Assembly (NCBI GenBank): GCA_904066235.2
Contig: CAJFCV020000001.1
Coordinates: 1,116,001-1,180,000 of the forward strand
Length of the DNA: 64,000 bases
Direction: 5' to 3'
Source: Bursaphelenchus xylophilus
Taxonomy: Eukaryota; Nematoda; Chromadorea; Rhabditida; Aphelenchoididae
The notes below the pieces were generated by a model. That model saw nothing but the letters and a program-made list of their open reading frames with translations, had not been told where the DNA came from and searched no databases. Of this stretch, positions 50,690 to 63,429 are shown piece by piece. The position numbers and the translations under genes were made by a program. Within the stretch, counting starts at the first letter, position 1, and every line of letters begins with the position of its first letter.

Positions 50690-53600
50690 ATGTCAACTAT
50701 CCATTATAAATTCCACTCATGTGTCACTTATACAACAATTACCTTCGATGATCTTCATGTTCGAGTCAATGAGCTGAAGAAAGCCATCTATGAGAAGGAG
50801 AATCTATCTCCAGAGCAGTTTGATTTGCTCGTCGAGAATGCGCATACCAAGCGAGTCTACAGCGATGATCAGATTGTGCCAAGGAACTCGTCGGTGATTG
50901 TCAGGCGATGCCCGAGAGAAAACACCAAAGCACCTAAAGTGCAGTAAGTTTTTTTGATTATTTCTTTGTGTTTTTCTAAGTTTAGGTGTAAAGAATGAGT
51001 TGGAATTGCAAGATAAAGGAATTTTCTTGCTTCTAATAACCTTTTTTTGAGTTATTGGGCGATGAATTGAGTAGTTATACTCATCACGAACATCAGCTGT
51101 TTTGATGCCTAAACTAATATTTTCAGTGATCAAAGCACCTCGGGAATCGTTGGAAAAGCCCCCCAACAGACTGCTCCTGACCTCAGCTTTATTGACTCGG
51201 TAAGTTCCCTCATTTGAACTCCACGAATATTGAATTATATTGTTTTAGATCGACTTCTCCAAAATGACCGAGCAAGAGCGCCTAGCACACATCAAGAAGG
51301 TCTCATCGGAAAAATATGCTCAGCAAAAGTATGTTGCATATTCATTTGTGATTTCTTTTGCGTTTAGGGTCGAATAGAAAGGCGTTTTGAGGAAGTTTTA
51401 TATTACTTTATGTAGTAATATCAAAGTTTTGGGCAAAAATTGTTGATGGCTTGTCTAACCCGCTTCATCTTTCAGCTTCCGTCGAACCACGAACGCGTCT
51501 GCCTTCTCGGAGCCTCCACCGCCCAACTACACATGCAATCGCTGCAGCCGGACCGGCCATTGGTACAGGGACTGCCCATTGGTAACAAAACTTTCTCTGA
51601 TATTGGACTTGATTCCCGCCCGTTTATGCTCTCACTTCCCCATATAGCGCGGGTTTTTTCATTTTGGCTGGAATCCCGATGATTGTCGGATTGATATTCG
51701 ACTTTATTGGCCTGATGGAAAAACCCGCGGCCCGGACGAATGAGAGGCGAAAAGAGTGAGATACGCTGTGAAATGAATGCATCTCGAGTTAATAAATGTT
51801 ATTAAGCTTTGCAATCCGCAACAATAAGTTCACTTTTTTTGAATTTTCAGCCGTTTTAACCGTGATTTTCAGCTGATTTGGGGGCGATTTTGGGTGTTTT
51901 TTGGGAAATGTGTAGTGATTGGTGTGGGTTTTGGGTTAAATTGGAGGTTTTGTGGGGTGTAATAGGTTTCCTGGATATTTTTATGCAATTTTTAAAGGAT
52001 TGGGGATCCGAAAAAAATTGTGATTGACATTATTTTAGATGACCTTGATAAAAATTTTTTTGATTTTTATGAAAATTTTACTTTTGTTTAAAAAGTATTT
52101 GACGGTAATGTAGAGTTTATTGGGTGTGTTGAGACTACTGGTGCAGATTTTTTGTTTATTTTGAGGTTTAATTTTGAGCTTGTTTTAGGGTGTTTATTTA
52201 TTATTTTTTTTTTGGAATTTTCCACAAATATTATTAGGAATATGAATTTAAAACGGTATGCATGGGGCTTAAAAGGGTTTTTTTGGTATGTCTTGCCTTT
52301 GACCGGCTTCAAAATTTTTAAAAAATTTAATGAGAAGTAAAAATTTTGACTTGCCATCGATTGCGGCATGCATCAACAGCGATCCAGAAAAGGATAAAAC
52401 CACTACAGGCTACGCAAACTTGTCGAGCAATTTCAAATTTTATAAAGTCTGCCCTAGTCATACCGAATATGGCCAAGTCTTTTCGGACTTGACCATATTT
52501 GGTATGCCCGGGACAGATTTTGTAAAATTTGAAATTATTCGACAAGTTTGGATAGCCCGTAGTCGTTTTATCCTCTTCTGGATCGCTGTCGATGCGATGC
52601 CGCAATCCAAAGAAACGAAAGTTTGACTTGAAAAATGGGTTAAAGAAGTCACGGTTTTCTTGGTCTCGGATGTGTTTGACAGGCATAAAGATCATTCTGG
52701 TAAACGGTAACAGGGTCATTGAGTATTATGTAGCAAATAGTTCGCAGGGAGAAGTCTGGACCAAGGAGGAATGAGTATTTCTGGTTGATTTTTCAAAATT
52801 TTGGATGACTGTCTAAAATAAGGTCGAAAAAGTTGGGTAACAGAAAACATTCAAGGTCTAACTACAAAAATTAAAGAGTAATGGTCATGAAATTCTGGAT
52901 GCTACAGAAAAGTACCAACTCCTTGGTCCGTCCCGCCAGATTTTTCCGAGACTCCATCCTAAACCTCGTTTCAGGTGAATATCCGGCGAACCACCGGAAT
53001 TCCCATGGAAGAACTGGTGGAAACGACGGCCGACGACCCTCACGCCATGCTCCATCCGTCCGGCAAGTTCATGGTGCAACGCATGCACATGGCCGCGAGA
53101 ATTACATCAAAAGCGAAGCATCCCCAACTCGGACTCACTTCCTCACCAAATATCGATGAAACGGGACAATCGCCGCGGCCGCAGGAAGAACCAATACCCG
53201 AGGAATTGCAGTGCCCTTTGTGCAAGGAGTTGTTGAAGGTAAGAGAGCGGGTTTTGGGCGGGGTGAGGGGGGATTTTTGATGACTTTTTTGGTGAGCTAT
53301 AGTGATGTAAAACAATGTGAAAAAAGTGGAAAGTGAGGTCATTTTTTTTGATTAAAATGGAAATTAGAAAGAAAGAAGAGAGCATTTACGGTAATAATAT
53401 GAAGTTTTGAGTTGATTGAAGGGCTAGTTTTGACGTGGCAAGCATTTTAATGAGATATACTTTCTGTGGTTTTATGACAAGTTGATGGTTCCAATGCAAA
53501 AAAATAATCTTGGTAATGAGCCAGAAATTAGTTGGAAGGCATTTACGTTCTTTTTCAATTTCATTTTTACCATTTGAAGGTAAAAATCAGACATTAATTA

Positions 53601-56600
53601 TATTATCCATGACAAAAAAAATCAAAAAATTTGCTCAGAAAACTGTGTTTTTTGGTTTTTCATTGAAAATGAATGCAACAATGTCTTGCAACGTATTTTA
53701 CTCGAATATTTATTTTGCCAACCATTTTTTAAAATTTTATCATCCGTTTTCAGGAAGCCGTCCTAACCGTGTGCTGCGGCCAAAGTTTCTGCATGTCCTG
53801 CATGATGCAGGTGATAATGTCGGACGACACGCGCTGCCCAGGCCAAGACTGCTCCTCGGAAATCACGAACAACTCGATTGTCGAAAACAAACAACTTCGC
53901 CGCGCCGTGGAAAAGTATCGCTTGGCCAAGTCCCAACCCACGCAGAAACCAGTGAATATGGACGCGATTGCGAGCACCTTGCCCGTGCCTTTGATCCCAC
54001 ATGGTGATAGTAGTCTTGTGGATGACGCTCAGGACAAGGTAGGCTAAAATACGAGGGATTTTTGGGGGTTTTTGGAGAATTTTTGGGATTTTTTGGGGTT
54101 AAAATGATAATTTAGGGAAATTTTTTTTATTTTGTCGTATTTTAGCACTCATCGCAATTCCCGAGGACTCATATGGGCTTGAATAACCGCTCCGGAGCAA
54201 CTCCCACCTCACAAACGAATGGAAATTCCATTATGAACATTAGTCCCGCATTGAATACTGTTGGTAAGTTGATGATTTTAAAGGTGATTTATACTATTCT
54301 AAGTGGTCATATAGAAGTGTTAGGTGGAAAAAAAAAGATTGTTCTGTTTTATTCAAGCCATAGTTTTTGAGAAAACATTGAAAATTTTGAAAATTTGTCC
54401 ATTTTTTGTCATGGATAATATAATTGGTGCCAAAATTTTACGATTTGGTAGGCAAATTTTGTTATAAGATGAGCGTTGAGGTCTGTAATGTATAACGGTA
54501 GCATCAATTTTAATTTCAGCATCAACTAACTCCCAGCCATTGAAATTGCCAACGGTCGATCTCACCAAAATGCTCCCCACCCCGAAACCAGTCATCCCAC
54601 CGGCTCAACCGTAAGTTTGCTGACGATTTAGAGCTCGATTTTGTGGCCTAAAATTGGATTTTTTTGTATCTTACCCATAAATGCTTTTGATTTTGAGATT
54701 TTTGGATATCAAGTTATTTTTTTAGTCTCGTTAACAATGTCGCCCCAATTTCCACACCAACCATTGACCACATAGCTCCAAAAGCACGCCCAAAACTCGA
54801 TGATACTGCTCCGCCAGGAACGTTGGAGGAGAGCACGGAGAATGACGTGGAAAACGACGGAGACGCCCGAGAAAGAGAGGAAAAGAAGAAAAGCAACGAT
54901 ATCAACAAATTGTGGGAGAGTTTACTGCAAAGGGATGAGGTAAGTGGTGTGAAATTGAAGGCAGAGGGATATGAAGCGGGTTGGGAGGGGTATTTTTGGC
55001 GGGCGGGGTAAGGGGAGACCAAAATTTGAGGGTCAGTTTGATGACTAAAGTAAGGTTTTTTTGAACTGGTGAAGGATTTTAGTGAGGACAAAAATATCCA
55101 GGACGATTTTGTAGGGCATAAAAAGAGGTTTGGAGAGTATGGCGAGACGGGATTTTAGTAAAATTGTATATTTTTTTTTTTTTTTTTTTGATTTTTTTTT
55201 ATTTTTAGCCATCAAATGTCAAGTCAAAGTCGAATAAATTGGACCCAAAACTCCCGTTGGTTGATAAAAAGCCAAGGGAACGCCAAGACACGGCCTCATC
55301 GACGTCCTCGGACAAGAAACCGACGAAGAAACGAACCCCTTCACCAGAATCAGAGGCCAAAAACGCCGCCTTATCAGCGCTACTGGGCGTCTCGGATAAA
55401 ATTACGGAGAAGATTGCGCCACTTGGAGGCGGTTCAGTCATCGATCCGATCACTGGTAGGGGTTTTGAATAGTTTTTTGGGATTTTTTTATGTTGTTGTA
55501 GGTATTGATGAATTTTTAAAAGGAAATTACTTCTATGGGGTATGGAGTTATAGGTCGAGACATGTAGCAAAAAAAATCGCAAATTTTTTTGATTCAGAAT
55601 ATGTAAAAATTGGCTGCCCAATTTTGGTTTGTAAAAATGAAAAAATCCTCAGAACTTTTCTCGCAACACCACGCAAATGCCTTTTTGACCAAGTTTTTAC
55701 CAATCAAAATGCTTTGTTTTGAGCTAAAGTAAGCCCTGGCATCTTGACAAGCCTTAAAAATATCAAGTTTGATTAATACTACAATGCCCTTTTTTTACCT
55801 TGGAACTACTAATTAAGGTGTAGTATTAATCAAATTTGATATTTTTAAGGCTTGTCAGGATGCCAGGGATTACTTTAGCTCCAAACAAAGCGTTTGAATT
55901 GGTAAAAATTTGGTTAAAAAGACGTTTGCGTGGTGTTGCGAGAAAGGTTCTGAGGGGTTTTTCGACCTTACAAACCAAAATTGGGCAGCTAATTTTTACG
56001 TTTTCTGAATCAGAAAAATTTTGCGATTTTTTTGATATACGTCTCGACCTGTAACCCCATACCCCATAGAAGTATTTTACTTGTTAAATTAGGTATATAT
56101 GTGTGTGTTTTTGGCAAAAGATTTGTATTTTTAGGCCGTCCAACGCTCGGAGGAGCCTCGAAGCTGAGTAGCCGAACAAGGAAACGCTCGAAAAGCCCTC
56201 TGGCGACGAGAAGGTCCAATCGCTCCAGGTCTCCCCGAGTCTCGAAACGAAAACCGGAACGCCAACGAGAGGAATCGAAAAAGGACAGAGATTCCAGAAG
56301 GCGAAGATCGAGATCCCCAGAACGAAGGCGAAGCAACAAGGAGAAGTCCAAATCGCCGAGGAAACGATCTCACCGACGAAAACGTTCGAGAACCCCGGAG
56401 GATGACGAACGAAAAGAGACGCCAGAGAAAAAGAGACGCCAACGGAAGGAATCGCAACCTCAAATTGAGAAGGAGGAGGAAGCTGGCAAATGTAAGAAGT
56501 GGTTTTGAGATTTTTTGGAGCGTCTGAGAGCTGTTTTGAAATGATTTTTGGTGATATATAGGTCATGGAGAATATAATTTTTGATTTTTTTTTTTTAATT

Positions 56601-57905
56601 TTGCGATTCCAGCCGACACTCCGACCAAATTGACCGCCGAGGAAAACGAAATCGACAATGTGATCCAAGAAACGAAAGAGAAACTCAGAACTTTTTCGGC
56701 GACAACTTCGGAGACGGATAAGTCGTCTCCAAGCGAAAAAATGGAAATCCCCTCGGAAAAAGTGGAAGAAGTCTTTGAAAAGGATGAGGAAATGGAAAAA
56801 GAAAAGCCTGAAGAAGAAGAGAAAGAATTAGAAAAGCCTCCGCAAAAAGTGTCGAGTCCGAAATTCATCGATGAAACGAAATTGATCGACTCTTTCCGGC
56901 CGGTGGAGGAAATTGAAAAAGAAAATGGAAAAGAGAAGCCAAAGGTAAAAGAATTGTTGATGAAATGTATGAGTGGGGCATTATAGAGGATTTGAAGGGT
57001 ATTTTTGGAGGAATTGAAGGGTTATAGAAGCTGAAATTGAGCTTTGAATATGAATAGATGTCATGGATAATATAAGGTGAAAAAATAATGATTTTGGGAT
57101 GAAATAGGATTGATTTAGTAAGAACTAGATGTAGAAGGGCTTGATTGAGTATTTGAATGGTTTAGTTTGAGGGATTTGGATTTGTAGTAGGCATAGAAAT
57201 GCAAAAATTCTGACCTCATAGATAATATAATTTGATGTTGGGTATGGACTGAAAATTGCTGGAATTGGAAAAGTAAAGACAAAAAAGACATGTGATTGGC
57301 TTTTTTTGAGAGATCTGGAAATTTTTGGGGCTTGCAACAGAATGCCAAGAAATTTTTTTTGATTTTGGAAATTTTCGGATTTTTTAAAATTTTTGGACTT
57401 GAGAGTAAAAGTGATGATTGAAAATTGATTTTTATAGGTTTTTAGGAAATTTTGAGATTTTTTTAAACAGTTGACAGTTGATTTTTAGAGATTTTTTACT
57501 AAAATTTTAATTTTTTAGGAAGAACCCAAACATCACGAATATGAGAATGAAATCGCCCTAGAAGAGGAGGAGGACGAAGAAAATGGCCACTCGCCCCGGT
57601 CGGATCATGAAAATAATAATGAGAAAAGGGAATCCGACTCCTCGGATTCTTCGGACGACGAAAAATCAGAGCGAAGGAAGAAAAAAGCGGACCGAAAGTT
57701 GTCGAGAGAAGAGCGCAAATCCGAAAAGAAGAAGAAAAAGAAGCACAAGAAGCACCACAAAGACGACAGAGAACACAAAAAGAAGAAGAAACGAGAGCGG
57801 GAGGAGAAATCGACCGAATCCCGCAAAAGACGGCGCTCCAGCTCCGATTCCGACGACGAATCCACGAAAAAGAAGAAGAAAAAGCACAAGAAACGCGATA
57901 AATAA
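50690..57905 (+). CDS. rbpl-1: RBBP6/DWNN-domain E3 ubiquitin ligase homologue
   Basis: I resolve 13 exons: 50690-50943, 51127-51199, 51249-51328, 51476-51581, 52975-53238, 53754-54038, 54146-54263, 54520-54610, 54726-54939, 55209-55455, 56135-56491, 56613-56944 and 57519-57905, giving 935 residues. Domain order: ubiquitin-like DWNN domain (1-80, opening MSTIHYKFHS), CCHC zinc knuckle (CNRCSRTGHWYRDC, in exon 4), then a RING/U-box-like domain (CPLCKELLKEAV, CCGQSFCMSCM and CPGQDC, exons 5-6), a low-complexity middle, an RS-type region (exon 11) and a lysine-rich tail. RBBP6 proteins take part in mRNA 3'-end processing and ubiquitin ligation. All exon phases agree and the gene appears intact. 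Confidence 0.93.
51648..51800 (+). other. Exon-like segment inside the large RBBP6 intron
   Basis: After an acceptor-like CCCATATAG there is an open stretch to TGA, followed by AATAAA near 51790. Joined in phase to exon 4 it would add about 31 residues after the zinc knuckle. In the neighbouring frame it reads FFILAGIPMIVGLIFDFIG, a membrane helix with good codon usage. It may be an alternative terminal exon giving a short DWNN isoform, or part of a small nested gene. Confidence 0.35.
52358..52612. repeat. Palindromic element in an RBBP6 intron
   Basis: 255-bp near-perfect inverted repeat centred at about 52485; the arms begin GATTGCGGCATGCATCAACA and its counterpart. No coding content. Confidence 0.85.
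55515..56090. repeat. Palindromic element in an RBBP6 intron
   Basis: About 575 bp. Two arms meet near 55793 and include ACTTCTATGGGGTATGGxGT, GTGGTGTTGCGAGAAA and TTAAAAATATCAA(G/A)TTTGAT. A foldback element filling most of the intron between exons 10 and 11. Confidence 0.85.
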
Positions 57906-58400
57906 TCCGAATATTTAATTTATTTAGTCCTAGAAACGATAAATGTTTATTTTTTTGTCCGATTTTGCCCAATTTTTGTAGAAAATGAGTAGAAATCCAC
58001 TCTTTTTTTATTGTTATCGCTGTTTTTTGATGTTTTTTGGATAGTTTTGGATGATTTGACGTCAAGTCTAATGTTTTTGATATGGCATTTGAATGAGAGT
58101 TAGAGATCCTAACTAATTATTATATGTTTTATTGAATTTGTTGTCTGAATTCGCTTCTTTGGTAGTTTTCAAGCTGTTTTAGCAGGAAATTTGACGGTTT
58201 TTCGTAGTTTTTGTTGATTTTCAACCGAATTGTTCGACTTTTTATTGGTAGAAAAATAAAGCGGGTAAAATATAAGTCAAGTGGAATGTTTTGAAAGAAA
58301 ATTTGAACGAATTTAAAGCTAGGATAAGCAAGACATGAGAGAAATAACGTGAAGAAGCGAATTGCGCGGAATGCAATCGAAAGTGGAAAGGGAAAGCAAT

Positions 58401-58518
58401 GTGTACGCCCATAGCCCGTTGAAAGCACGCCATCCCGTCCGATCTGGCAAGTTAAGCAACGGTGCGCTTGATTAGTACTTGGATCGGAGACGTCCTTGGA
58501 ATCTCAAGTGGCGTACGC
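58401..58518 (+). rRNA. 5S ribosomal RNA, copy 1
   Basis: 118 nt. The conserved eukaryotic 5S core (CATCCCGTCCGATCTGGCAA, AGTTAAGCAAC, TAGTACTTGGATCGGAGAC) is present. The first nine bases GTGTACGCC pair with the last nine GGCGTACGC to close helix I, and a T5 run follows at 58520-58524 as an RNA polymerase III terminator. Confidence 0.95.
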
Positions 58519-58604
58519 ATTTTTGACTTTTTTGATTGGAATAAAGAAATCAGAACCGTATTTCAGATGGTATATCATGAATTAAAATACATTTGAATTG
58601 ATAT

Positions 58605-58704
58605 TTGTTCGACTTTTTAGTCAAACTTTCCAAAATTTTCTTTTTCAGCCACACTTTTCAGGAGCTGGAATCTCAAGCTAACCTTTAACTTGGGAAATTA
58701 AACC
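58605..58704 (-). ncRNA. Spliced-leader-like RNA, copy 1
   Basis: Starts GGTTTAATTTCCCAAG; the 22-nt leader (58683-58704) is followed at once by a GT donor. It differs from canonical nematode SL1 at leader positions 10, 19 and 20. CAAGTTAA in the leader can pair with TTAGCTTG across the donor. An Sm-type site AATTTTGG lies near the 3' end, followed by the hairpin GTTTGAC-TAAAA-GTCGAAC. Tail-to-tail with the 5S gene. Confidence 0.8.
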
Positions 58705-58931
58705 GAAGATAGAATGAAAGAGCCAGCTTACCTCTGATCCACCCTTTCCTTTTTGGCTGGGGAATTTGCGCTATTTCTGTGTGGTCTCTCCAAAAACATG
58801 ATCTCTAATTTTTCTGTGTTAGTGACGTCATTATTGACTGAAATTTTCAAGAAAATCTCGAAAAGATAGCCACGGCCGTGGACTGGGTGGAATTGCAGGG
58901 AAAGGAATCAAAAGTGGAAAGGAAAGGGAGT

Positions 58932-59049
58932 GTGTACGCCCATAGCCCGTTGAAAGCACGCCATCCCGTCCGATCTGGCAAGTTAAGCAACGGTGCGCTT
59001 GATTAGTACTTGGATCGGAGACGTCCTTGGAATCTCACGTGGCGTACGC
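58932..59049 (+). rRNA. 5S ribosomal RNA, copy 2
   Basis: Identical to copy 1 over the core and differing only by an A-to-C change near the 3' end (TCTCACGTGG). It starts 531 bp after copy 1, setting the tandem unit length. A T4 run follows. Confidence 0.95.
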
Positions 59050-59166
59050 GTTTTCGACTTTTATGATTTGCATAAACAACTCAAAATCGTATTTTAGCTG
59101 AAATATCAGCAAGAAGCTGACCCGAAAACAAGATTTTTGAACAAATCTTTCAATTTGAAATCATAT

Positions 59167-59266
59167 TTGTTCGACTTTTTAGTCAAACTTTCCAAAATTT
59201 TCTTGTTCAGCCACACTTTTCAGGAGCTGGAATCTCAAGCTAACCTTTAACTTGGGAAATTAATCC
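59167..59266 (-). ncRNA. Spliced-leader-like RNA, copy 2
   Basis: Leader at 59245-59266 reads GGATTAATTTCCCAAG, one base different from copy 1 at position 3. GT donor, Sm-type AATTTTGG and 3' hairpin are conserved. Confidence 0.75.
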
Positions 59267-59361
59267 GAAGATAGAATGAAAGAGCCAGCTTACCTCTGAT
59301 CCACCCTTTCCTTTTTGGCTGGGGAATTTACGCTAATTCTGTGTGGTCTCTCAATATCGGA

Positions 59362-60190
59362 TGCTCTCGTTTTCTGCCTTTATTGCGTCATCTATTTCAT
59401 AATTGAAGATGCAAATGTCATGAATTGAATTTTGATTCATGCGTATAATATTAACGGTGTGTAATTACCGTTAGTCACAGTCTGAATAATCAGAATTCTT
59501 GCGAATTTTTTTGTTCGGGTCTTCCGTTTTGAGATGACTCAAAGATCCTGCAATCGTCATCATGATGACCTGACACGCTTCTTGGGCTCTTTTCTTCATT
59601 TTGCTTTGCCGTTTTGAATTTACGGACAAGGCGCTCGAAGTGCGAAGCCCAATTTTTTTGCAATTTAAGCACTCCTCTTCTGTTTATGCCAGATATTAAT
59701 TTTTGAAGATTTTAGTTCATGCTTTGAAGAAGCAGCCGGGATATTCAGCGCTAGTTTTCGGGAGTAACTACTGGAAATTTCACATAGTCTCTCCCTAATA
59801 AACAGCGTTGAATATCTCGGCTCGTCCAGCAAAGCACGAGCTAAAGTCTTCAAAAATTAATATCTGGCATAGATGGAAGATAAGTGACTAAATTACAAAA
59901 AATTTGAGCGCCGCATTTTGAGCATCTTCCCCGTAAATTCAAATGGCAAGGTAAAATGAGGAAAAGAGCCCAGGAAGCGTGTCAGGCCGTCATGATGACG
60001 CTTGCAGGATCTTTGAATCATCCAAAACGGATGCCCCGAACTAAAAAATCCGCAAGAATTCTGATTATTCAGACTGTGACTAACGGTAATTACGTACCGT
60101 TAATATTTTACGCATGAATCAAAATTCAATTCATGACATTTGCATCTTCAATTATGAAATCGATGACGTAATAAGGACAAAAAACGAGAG
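59362..60190. repeat. Large palindromic element
   Basis: About 830 bp with arms diverging from a centre near 59778. Outer words CTCTCGTTTTxTG, TTTCATAATTGAAG and GTAATTACCGTTAGTCACAG appear at the left and as complements at the right. No coding capacity. Confidence 0.8.
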
Positions 60191-60399
60191 TAATACTAGC
60201 GGTAATTACACACCAACACTATTTTCGGTAAAAACGTACAGGTTTTTTATGCAATTTGCAAAAATTTTTTTTTATGAAATTTGCAAAAAATTTGTCGCAT
60301 TTGCTAAGTTTCGATCCAAAAAATCTACGCCGTTTCTGCAAAGAGTGGGCTAGGAGTCTCGCATATTTTATATTTTTTTAGAAAAAAATCAATGTAAAT

Positions 60400-60960
60400 T
60401 TGAGCCAAGTTACATTAAAATCTGAGCACTTGGGGTACTTCCCTTGTTAGAAAAAATTAACCCATATTTACCAAAGGAATTTTCCTTGGGTAAATTTACA
60501 AGGGAAGTACTCCAAGTGGGACGCTCAGATTTTCTTTAAATTTTGCACACACGTCGGGTATGGACTAAATATCAATTCCTGAAAGTTTTAGCTCGCGCTT
60601 TGCGGGCGCCGCCGAGATATCGAACGATTTTGCCGCCGAGAGAGCACGCTAAACGTGGAGAGCGGTCAGAGAGAAAGCACCTTATTGGCCATAACTTTGG
60701 CGGTTTCGAGCGGAAAAATTTGATTTTTTGTAGAAACATTATCCTTTACGTTTGAAATGGGCATGAAACTTTTCGAGCCGAAATTCGGCAAAAAGTCCTA
60801 AATTTTGGCCGACCTTTGATCTAAAAATCTCGGTTGTTTATGCTAAGCGCGAGCTAGAGTTCTCGCATATATCTTAGAAAAAATTGTTCTAAATTGGTGC
60901 CAAGTTTCATCAAAATCTGAGCGTCGCACTTGGAGTACTTCCCCTGTTAGTCCCCTTTAT
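60400..60960. repeat. Composite repeat with CTTGGxGTACTTCCC ends
   Basis: An inner palindrome at 60410-60540 (GGTACTTCCCTTGTTAG and complement) adjoins a copy of the TTTTAGCTCGCGCTTTGCGG family. The right end repeats GGAGTACTTCCCCTGTTAG. Confidence 0.65.
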
Positions 60961-61139
60961 GATGAGAGGAATGTCGAGTGCTTTTAAGATGAGCAAATTT
61001 TTCGAGGCTATCCAGCTAGAATCAAGCGCATTCATAATTCCATTACATGTATTTCTGGTACTTTTCCGTGTCCTTCGCCTCTTCCACGACCAAACAACTT
61101 GCATGTATTATATTATAATACATGCAATTTCCCTCCCTG

Positions 61140-61580
61140 CGAGCTAAATTCTACTCGCGCGCTGGTTGCTCTGACCACCGGCCTGCGGGCGGTTCGCTAA
61201 TCTCGAATGGGGCTATTTGAATATTTGCCTCCGAAAGCCGCGCACACACCTTTCCGCCCCTCCCCCCGCCCTTGCCTCACCGCACACGTGACTCACGAAA
61301 ATTCGTGGGACAAAAGAGAAAAAAGACGGAATAGTCCGCTTTCCGCTGCGATTTTAACTATTCCCCCCTGAGGCAATCGTTTGTTTGTTTTTGTTTATTT
61401 CTGAGCCAAATTTAATCCCAGCGTTTTTTGGGCGAAAAAATTAAATTTTTTGGGGGATTGGAATTTTTATTGGAATTTTTTTTGGGGATTAGAGAAAAAT
61501 GAGGTAGAATAAATAAGATTTTTCGAGTTTTTGCGCAATTTTTTTGTATTTTTTACCCGGAAATAAGGCTTTTTTCGATT
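61140..61580. other. Gene-free, locally GC-rich stretch
   Basis: A GC-rich patch at 61140-61340 (cytosine runs, CACACGTGACTCACG) could be a promoter-type region for the gene beginning at 63894, but nothing specific is identified. Confidence 0.35.
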
Positions 61581-61586
61581 TTTTTA

Positions 61587-61690
61587 GTATTTTCATAAAG
61601 TGCATGGACATTTTTTCTCTTTCGCACAGTGCATTTTGAACTTTTTCTCACGCTTTTCGCCAATGCACAGTGCATTTTTTCGAGACGATC
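61587..61690. repeat. AAAGTGCATGGACATTT repeat fragment
   Basis: TAGTATTTTCATAAAGTGCA with CACAGTGCATTTT blocks; the family of 27016-27290. A second fragment with TAAAGTGAATGGACATTT lies at 62130. Confidence 0.65.
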
Positions 61691-62321
61691 AAAGAAAAAA
61701 AAAACGAAATTTTTTTGACCATCTCTTTGTGAAGTTCGCTGGGAAAAATTGAGTCTTTGACACAGCCTTTTTGCTCCACACTTGAAAAAGGGTATTGATT
61801 TTTCAGGCAAAACTTAAAAATCTCGATGTTTTATGCAATAAATCTTTTAAAAAATTTGATCTCAATTCGCGAAAATTTCATCAAATTCCAAGCACTTTTA
61901 TTTTATCCATTTTTTTGGAAACACAAATATTACTTTTCAAAAGAGAAAACAAAACTTTTCCCGAGCTGAAGGTAAGCAAAGAAACTTTCCGAGAGCCCTG
62001 AAGGTGTTTGGAAAGTTCATGGGAAAGAGCCAAACATAAGATTCTTTGCGTTTTCCTTTCTATTCAAAGATTTTTTATTCTTTTTCAAAAAGTAATGCGA
62101 AAGTCTGGCACATGCAACTATCTCTCTATTAGTATTTTCATAAAGTGAATGGACATTTATTCTCTTTTTCATAGTGAAAATCTCAAAGGAGCCGTTTGCA
62201 CTGTGCAAATATCATCCAAAGATTTTTTTCCTTTTTCCAAGAAACTGGATTTGATTTCTGCAAAGCGCGGGCTAAAAAAATCTCAAATACCTGTTAGGAA
62301 ACTCTGGTTTCCGTAGATATA

Positions 62322-62862
62322 CAGGGTGGTTCAGCTAAGTTCGCGGATGTAAAATGCTTATAACTTTTTATAGGATCGTTCAATTTTTATGAGCAATAGC
62401 TCACTTTATTCCTTAGTAGTTACCATTTTGTTTAAAAAAAAGATCATTAAAAATGATCAGTCATACGTCGAGTTATGACCCTTCAAAGTCAAACATGCTT
62501 TTTCACGTAAATTTTAAAAAAATTTACGGATTTTTTCGGATTTTCGGATTTTTTTGATTCCATCGTATTCTACGCAAAATTCTATGACTTCTGAAGCCCA
62601 CTTACAATTTACAATTCTCGACCGGTCGAAAGTTATAAGCGATTTTCGAGATTTTTCGGAAATTTTCAGATTGAAGCGTGAAAAGGCAAGTTTGACTTTG
62701 AAGGGTCATAACTAGACGTAGGATTGATCATTTTTAATGATCTTTTTTTTCAACAAAATAGTAACTACTAAGGAATAAAATGAGCTATTGCTCATAAAAA
62801 TTGAACAATCCTATAAAAAGTTATAAGCATTTTACATCCGCGAACTTAACTGAACCACCCTG
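62322..62862. mobile_element. Mariner-like palindromic element, CAGGGTGGTTCAG ends
   Basis: 541 bp flanked by TA. Arms start CAGGGTGGTTCAGCTAAGTT and its near complement and include a TTTTTATAGGATxGTTCAAT block. No transposase. Distinct from the CAGGGTGTTCC element at 34000. Confidence 0.88.
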
Positions 62863-63429
62863 TATTCTTTTTGTGACGCTCTTTTCGCCTAAACCCTCAA
62901 AAATTTGGTCTTTGAAACCAGCTCATGCTTCAAGAATTTTGTTCTCGAATAAACACAAAAAAATCGCATCAGTTTATTTTATTTGTCCTTATCACTTCTT
63001 TCCCCTCGTTTTCTTCCCCCCTCTCTTATTCATCCCGAAGAAATGGAAATTCCCTGCGCCTTTTTTTGACGACAAACCATTTTTGTTTGCGTATTTCCTA
63101 CGTTTTTCCGTCACGGATCGTCGTAAACCAGGGTTGTTCTTGGCTGTAACTTTAGTGGAATTTTTGGATATCGAGGAATGGGGTTGATTTTGAGGGGTAT
63201 TTTGGGAGTTCTTAACGTAATATTTTGAGTTTTGATATTGTTGAAATAGTCTCAAGGCCTTTAGAGAGAGTTATGTAATTTTTCTGAAAAAATCGGTTAA
63301 TGGTGACGTCACTAATATAGAAAAATTAGAGAGTATGCTTTTTGAGAGGCCACACAGAGCTAGCGTAAATTCCCCAGCCAAAAAGGAAAGGGTGGATCAG
63401 AGGTAAGCTGGCTCTTTCATTCTATCTTC

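Larger units (their letters stand above)
58276..58880. repeat. 5S/SL duplicated unit, copy 1
   Basis: The block from the GTCAAGTGGAATGTTTT sequence through the 5S and SL genes is repeated in part at 58900-59360 and in inverted orientation at 63241-63857. Confidence 0.75.

Noticed and set aside
51440..51682. Open frame overlapping the RBBP6 zinc-knuckle exon
   Set aside because: It runs out of frame with the CCHC motif and across canonical splice sites; it is a shadow of exon 4.
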